NCBI RefSeq assembly: GCF_947494555.1
Contig: NZ_CANLVF010000007.1
Span: 331,930-395,929, forward strand
Length of the DNA stretch: 64,000 bases
Reading direction: 5' to 3'
From: an uncultured Roseibium sp.
GTDB taxonomy: Bacteria > Pseudomonadota > Alphaproteobacteria > Rhizobiales > Stappiaceae
The position numbers and the translations under genes were made by a program. How positions within the stretch are numbered: the first letter of the stretch is position 1; every line of letters starts with the position of its first letter. The notes beneath the pieces are model-generated. The model saw only the letters and a program-made list of their open reading frames with translations, made no database searches and was not told the DNA's origin. Of this stretch, positions 60,331-64,000 are shown in pieces.

Positions 60331-60750
60331 TCATTCGCAGAACTGTTCGCCTGCGTCCTTCACAGCCAACCGGACCAATCTGCAGTCCTCAACAGCGGCT
60401 GTCCTGTGGTCCGAAGCTTCTTGGTAGGCAGGGTCGCGTATCATCTCGATGAAGGCGATGACAGAAGGATATTCGGCAACAAAGCAGATGTCCCAGCTCT
60501 CCGATTGCGGGCCAATCATCATGAGTTCAAAGCCCCCGCGCCAGACAATCCGGCCGCCGACACGTTTCAAAACCGGCGCGCTCAATCGGCTGTATTCCGC
60601 ATACGCTCTTTCCCCGGTGGTATCGAACCCAACAGAATACTCGGCCTTGTCACGCAGTTTTATCAAGTTCAGCATTTGAATTGGCCCCTCGCGATCGGAG
60701 GATTTGAACGCTTGCCAGGTTGCCTTGTCGAAACTGGTATGAACCTCCAT
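60331..60750 (-). CDS. DUF1330 family protein
   Basis: A 139-residue protein with the family pattern GPIQMLNLIKLRDKAEY and RVGGRIVWRGGFELMMIG, then AFIEMIRDPAYQEASDHRTA. DUF1330 proteins are small alpha/beta dimers of unknown function. The ATG 60750 is just after the stop of the enoyl-CoA hydratase gene (60753), so the two form an operon. Confidence 0.85.
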   Translation of the reverse strand: MEVHTSFDKATWQAFKSSDREGPIQMLNLIKLRDKAEYSVGFDTTGERAYAEYSRLSAPVLKRVGGRIVWRGGFELMMIGPQSESWDICFVAEYPSVIAFIEMIRDPAYQEASDHRTAAVEDCRLVRLAVKDAGEQFCE

Positions 60751-60752
60751 TG

Positions 60753-61544
60753 TCAGGCTCCTTGATAGATCGGCGCCCTGCGGGCAATCCAGGCATCGAG
60801 GCCTTCCAGGACGTCCTGTGTCGCGGCCATGCGCGCGAACTGTTCCCGTTCAATCAGGAGGCCTTCTTCAATCGTCGTATTGATCCCTCTGGTGACGGCC
60901 GAGATAATTCTCGACGCGGCAAGAGGTGAATGCCGGAGAATGCGTTCTGCCAGTTCAAATGCAGCAGGAAGCAGCTTGTCGTGCGGAACAACCTTGTTCA
61001 CCAACCCGAGCTCGTATGCGCGCTGAGCCGAGAACCTGTCGCCGGTCAGGAGCAACTCCAGAGCCCGTTTCCGACCCGCCAAACGCGGCAATCTCTGGGT
61101 ACCGCCGAATGTTGGTGGAATGCCTATGTTGATTTCCGGTTTGGCAAATTCTGCCTGATCCGAGGCGACAGCCAGGTGGACGGCCTCGGTGATTTCGCAA
61201 CCGCCTCCAAAGGCAATTCCATTGACGGCCGCCAGTATGGGTTTTGGATAGGATTCCAGTCTGGCCGTCATGGTTTGACCGCGCTTGCAGAACTCTCTCA
61301 CCGCAACATCGACACCTTCTTTTATGCTTGCCGTGAACTCGTGAATATCACCCCCGGCAGAAAAGGCCCGATCCCCTGCCCCGGTCAGAATGACAGCGCC
61401 GATGTCATCGTTGTTTTCGATCTGATCCAGAAGCTCCAATAGTCGGTCATTGGTAAGATAATTCAGTGCGTTCAGCTTCTCCGGTCTGTTTAGTGTCAGA
61501 AGAGCCACGCGATTCTTGATCTCGATCAGGACACTGTTTTGCAT
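60753..61544 (-). CDS. Enoyl-CoA hydratase/isomerase
   Basis: A 263-residue crotonase. ATG 61544 is used, with GGAG in front; the longer frame has no family homology. Active-site segments are GAGDRAFSAGGDIHEF, AFGGGCEITEAVHLAV (first Glu) and FAKPEINIGIPPTFGG (second Glu). It is divergent from a TetR regulator and is co-transcribed with DUF1330. A hydration step of a fatty or amino-acid-derived acyl-CoA is likely. Confidence 0.88.
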   Translation of the reverse strand: MQNSVLIEIKNRVALLTLNRPEKLNALNYLTNDRLLELLDQIENNDDIGAVILTGAGDRAFSAGGDIHEFTASIKEGVDVAVREFCKRGQTMTARLESYPKPILAAVNGIAFGGGCEITEAVHLAVASDQAEFAKPEINIGIPPTFGGTQRLPRLAGRKRALELLLTGDRFSAQRAYELGLVNKVVPHDKLLPAAFELAERILRHSPLAASRIISAVTRGINTTIEEGLLIEREQFARMAATQDVLEGLDAWIARRAPIYQGA

Positions 61545-61622
61545 CACTTTTTTCTCCAGTCTCTTAAGCTTGACTAAAGCTATGGGTAATGCGTTCATAG
61601 GTACACTCACTAAGGAGTATAC

Positions 61623-62222
61623 ATGATCGCGGAACCCGAAAAGCCGACGAGAGATCGCATTTTGGATGCGGCCAACAAGCTCTTCTACAAGGAGGGTATT
61701 CGCGCCGTCAGCGTCGATTCCGTCGCCGAGAAGGCAGGTATCACGAAGAAAACGCTCTACTATCATTTCAAGAGCAAGGACGATCTCATAACCGGATATC
61801 TGGAGTCACGTGATCACCCCAACCTGATAGCGTTTGCCAGTTGGTTTGATGAGTGCGAGGGCAGCTTGGCTGACAAAACAGCCGAGATCTTCCTGCGTGT
61901 GGCAGAGAGTGCCCGTCATCCCAAGTGGAGGGGTTGTGGCTTTATCAGAACCGCTGCGGAACTTGCCAGCATGCCGGGTCACCCGGCGGTCGTCGTTGGT
62001 GCTGGCCACAAAAAGAAATTCGAAAGCTGGTTGGCGGAAAAATACGAGGATGCGGGCCTCCGGCACCCCGGGCAAACTGCCCGCAGCATCGTACTGCTGA
62101 TGGAAGGTGCGTTTTCGACAATGCTGATCCACAGGGATCCAGACTATGCATTGGCCGCAGGTGAGACAGCAAAGAGCCTTATCGCCTTGAAGATGGCCGA
62201 TAACGACGCCCCGACAGAGTAA
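61623..62222 (+). CDS. TetR-family transcriptional regulator
   Basis: A 199-residue regulator with N-terminal HTH (TRDRILDAANKLFYKEGIRA, VSVDSVAEKAGITKKTLYYH, FKSKDDL) and a TetR_C-like ligand domain. It is divergent from the enoyl-CoA hydratase gene with a 78-bp spacer, so it probably represses that gene and itself. No clean palindrome was found in the spacer. The start codon ATG 61623 has AAGGAG in front. Confidence 0.9.
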   Translation: MIAEPEKPTRDRILDAANKLFYKEGIRAVSVDSVAEKAGITKKTLYYHFKSKDDLITGYLESRDHPNLIAFASWFDECEGSLADKTAEIFLRVAESARHPKWRGCGFIRTAAELASMPGHPAVVVGAGHKKKFESWLAEKYEDAGLRHPGQTARSIVLLMEGAFSTMLIHRDPDYALAAGETAKSLIALKMADNDAPTE

Positions 62223-62311
62223 TCCAGTCTTCGGTTGAATTCATGAGATGGTGGGTTGCCAACGCCTGTCTTCACCATCGGCGACGATTAAACGATTGAA
62301 AGAAAAGCTCC

Positions 62312-62824
62312 ATGATCACAAGTGATTACATCGACGAGATGGCCACCTATACACGCTGGCAAAACGACACCGTCTTTCAGCTTTGTGACGGTATTGGCCA
62401 TGACGAACGCAACCGGGATCGGGGGCTATTTTTTGGGTCGATTCATAAAACACTGGACCACATTTGTGTGGTCAATCGCAGGATCCTGACATTTCTAGAT
62501 GGGACCTTGCCGGAACGCAATCCGAAGGGTCATGTGGCATGGCCTGATTGGGACGATCTGAAACGCGCTCGACTGGAGCAGGACGATCAACTTGCGGCGG
62601 GTGCACGCGACTGGACAGAGGCATGGTTGGCAGGAAAAACCACCAAGCGCGATCCGCTGGGGGACGACATTCCCGCCATTCCGCGCTGGGTGATGGTTGT
62701 ACAGATCTTCAATCACCAAACCCATCATCGAAGCCAGGTCACGATAGCGTTGCACAGCATGGGCGTTGACTATGGCTCGACGGATATCCCATGGCGCCCC
62801 GGCGCGGGCTTCTTTGCTGGATAG
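62312..62824 (+). CDS. DinB-family protein
   Basis: A 170-residue four-helix protein of the DinB/YfiT superfamily. The conserved metal-binding His residues are in GSIHKTLDHICVVNRR and NHQTHHRSQVT. DinB-like proteins of this type often act as thiol S-transferases. It stands alone 89 bp after the TetR gene and precedes an IS element, so its expression is unclear. Confidence 0.85.
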   Translation: MITSDYIDEMATYTRWQNDTVFQLCDGIGHDERNRDRGLFFGSIHKTLDHICVVNRRILTFLDGTLPERNPKGHVAWPDWDDLKRARLEQDDQLAAGARDWTEAWLAGKTTKRDPLGDDIPAIPRWVMVVQIFNHQTHHRSQVTIALHSMGVDYGSTDIPWRPGAGFFAG

Positions 62825-62947
62825 AAGTAAATGTGATGTATTCGGGTAAACGAAGGTCCGGTTTGGAGTTGTTAAGAGGGATTGCTCTGATCCCCCAAAA
62901 CTCCTCCAGTTTGATGTAGAGTCCGTCGCAGTCAGGAGACGGACGGA

Positions 62948-63214
62948 ATGAAGCGTTCAGGGTTCACAGAAGAACAGATCATCAGCATTTTGCGAGAGCA
63001 GGAGAGCGGCCAGAAGACGGCGGACGTTTGCAGGCGTCACGGCATCTCGGAAGCGACCTTCTACAAGTACAAAGCCAAGTTTGGGGGTATGGACGTGTCT
63101 GATGCTCGCAAGCTGAAGGCGCTGGCAGACGAGAACGCGAAGCTGAAGAAGCTCCTGGCCGAAGCCATGCTCGACAACGCCATGCTGAAGGACGTCGCTT
63201 CAAAAAAATGGTAA
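62948..63214 (+). CDS. IS3-family transposase OrfA
   Basis: An 88-residue OrfA with HTH_Tnp_1 (KRSGFTEEQIISILREQESG, then KTADVCRRHGISEATFYKYK) and a leucine-zipper-like coiled coil (KALADENAKLKKLLAEAMLD). It ends at KKW at a run of seven A residues, which is the usual -1 frameshift site leading to OrfB. Confidence 0.9.
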   Translation: MKRSGFTEEQIISILREQESGQKTADVCRRHGISEATFYKYKAKFGGMDVSDARKLKALADENAKLKKLLAEAMLDNAMLKDVASKKW

Positions 63215-63675
63215 CGCCCGATGCAAGACGGGAAGCTGCGGCTCACCTGTGTGGAGCGCACGGCGCGAGCCAGCGTCGGGCGTGTGCGGTCTTGGCAATT
63301 GACCGGTCGAGTATTCGGTATCGAAGTCTTCGGCCTAATGATGCCGATCTTCGTGAAGCTATGAAGAAGGTTGCCGGATAGCGCCGGCGCTTTGGCTACA
63401 GGCGTATCCATCTGATGCTGGAACGCCAGGGCATCCGAATGAACCAGAAGAAGTTGAGACGGCTCTATTGCGAGGAAAAGCTGCAAGTCCGCAAACGAGG
63501 TGGCCGGAAGCGAGCTCTGGGTACCAGGCGGACGATGGTGCTGCCCGGTAGGACAAACGAGCGGTGGAGCTTGGACTTCGCGTCGGATGCCTTTACGGAC
63601 GGCCGCCGGTTTCGGATTTTGGCCGTGGTCGATGACTACAGTCGCGAGTGCCTGACGCTGGTTGATCGCACTCTC
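63208..63675 (+). pseudogene. IS3-family transposase OrfB, broken
   Basis: The frame begins at ATG 63208, -1 relative to OrfA. It is interrupted by TAG at 63379-63381, where the sequence reads MKKVAG-stop-RRRFGYRRIH and a Glu codon is normally found. It then continues with MNQKKLRRLYCEEKL, ERWSLDFASDAF (first Asp of DDE) and VVDDYSRECLTL (second Asp). Homology ends there, so the catalytic Glu is lost. The transposase is non-functional. Confidence 0.85.
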
Positions 63676-63927
63676 GTTTATCCTGAAGAGCGCACATCAG
63701 ATCGGATCCGGGTCAATCCGGACACCAGGCGGACATACACGCCGTTGCACCTAGAGCCTCCGTTGTTGCTTTTCGGCAAAAGGGTGTTGTCTCGGGATTT
63801 CTCGCAGCAAAGCCGGTGCTGGCATCAGCTCTTGGCGGGATGGTTGATCCGCCCCTTATGAAGCGGTCAGCCGTTGCGCTTCGGGAAACGGAGGTCAAGG
63901 TGCGTGGCCTGTTTTAGGTCAGAACGA
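63676..63927. other. Unassigned stretch after the IS remnant
   Basis: About 250 bp without a recognisable gene. Open frames on either strand (for example minus 63713-63898) show no family features and are probably chance. Confidence 0.5.
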
Positions 63928-64000
63928 CAAAAGCCCGCCGGCTTTTGCCATGCGGTCTGATTTTTGTTTCGGGTTTAGGATTTGGCTTTTCTGCCCCGTT
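63928..64000 (+). repeat. Interspersed repeat, copy B
   Basis: About 80 percent identical to 40973-41046 downstream of fumC; it continues past the window edge. The first 20 bp form a perfect hairpin, CAAAAGCC with GGCTTTTG around CGCC. It probably is a copy of the same repeat family. Confidence 0.65.

Larger units (their letters stand above)
62880..63675 (+). mobile_element. Truncated IS3-family insertion sequence
   Basis: A partial IS3-family element with OrfA, the A7 slippery site (63202-63208) and a broken OrfB. The right end is missing: OrfB stops matching near DDYSRECLTL (about 63660). The left end lies close to 62880, where a short C-rich segment begins; no clear terminal repeat pair or target duplication is seen. 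Boundaries are approximate. Confidence 0.75.

Noticed and set aside
60205..60765. Plus-strand frame opposite DUF1330
   Set aside because: Antisense to a recognised DUF1330 gene; no motif or ribosome-binding site.
63713..63898. Minus-strand frame of 61 codons after the IS remnant
   Set aside because: Short, no family match that I recognise, in a disrupted region.
1..64000. CRISPR arrays, tRNA or rRNA genes, prophage or conjugation genes
   Set aside because: No regularly spaced repeats, no cloverleaf-like sequences and no phage structural or transfer genes were seen.

Overview
The window looks like a chromosomal segment of a marine alphaproteobacterium, plausibly of the Roseibium/Labrenzia/Stappia type. 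The reasons are a moderately high GC content, tightly packed operons with ATGA/GTGA overlaps, many ABC-transporter catabolic operons each with its own LacI, RpiR or GntR regulator, a complete sodium-pumping NQR complex, a PuuD-type urate hydroxylase and a class II fumarase. The genus is inferred from gene content only. No rRNA, tRNA or CRISPR array is visible.

Layout. 1-5.1 kb: the 5' part of a MarR-type regulator divergent from a YceI-like periplasmic protein, a LysR regulator divergent from puuD, and an MFS exporter with a histidine-rich tail. 5.1-10.9 kb (minus strand): a compact envelope-type operon (VWA protein, DUF3137-like membrane protein, LemA, proline/alanine-rich SH3-like protein, small SH3-like protein) ending with a protein that carries a caspase-like His...Cys pattern. 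11-13.1 kb: a LuxR-HTH/alpha-beta-hydrolase fusion divergent from an 89-residue orphan LuxR-type HTH protein. 13.2-18.2 kb: an operon (Gfo/Idh/MocA dehydrogenase, CoA-transferase, enoyl-CoA hydratase, aldehyde dehydrogenase) behind a promoter with two identical perfect 14-bp LacI-type operators. 18.2-30.7 kb: a LacI repressor divergent from a long operon encoding a CUT1 sugar ABC transporter, two GMC flavin oxidoreductases, an SDR, a Dabb protein, a DUF993 aldolase-like protein, a second LacI and a HAD phosphatase.

30.8-39 kb: a complete Na+-NQR module, with nqrABCDEF on plus and the maturation genes apbE and nqrM divergent on minus, next to a CBS-domain protein. 39-41 kb: a small membrane protein, fumC and a repeat that recurs at the window end. 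41.3-49.2 kb: DUF1028 protein, RpiR regulator and an oligopeptide-type ABC transporter with fused ATPases, plus an unrecognised protein. 49.6-59.1 kb: a HutC-type GntR regulator, a PotABCD-like transporter, a divergent HisD homologue, a zinc alcohol dehydrogenase, an SDR and a HisC-like aminotransferase. Three GTATATAC-centred palindromes, one before the regulator and two before the structural genes, tie this set into one predicted regulon. The enzyme combination (HisD-like, SDR and Zn-ADH) resembles sulfopropanediol-type catabolism; the HisC-like enzyme would be an addition to it.

59.4-64 kb is decaying or accessory: a GT51 transglycosylase-like pseudogene with a premature stop, DUF1330 and enoyl-CoA hydratase genes with a divergent TetR regulator, a DinB-like protein, and a truncated IS3-family element. 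The best candidates for something undescribed are the caspase-like protein in the VWA/LemA operon, the LuxR-hydrolase fusion with an Asp nucleophile position, the GntR-controlled HisD-like/HisC-like catabolic regulon, and the double-LacI double-GMC sugar-oxidation cluster.
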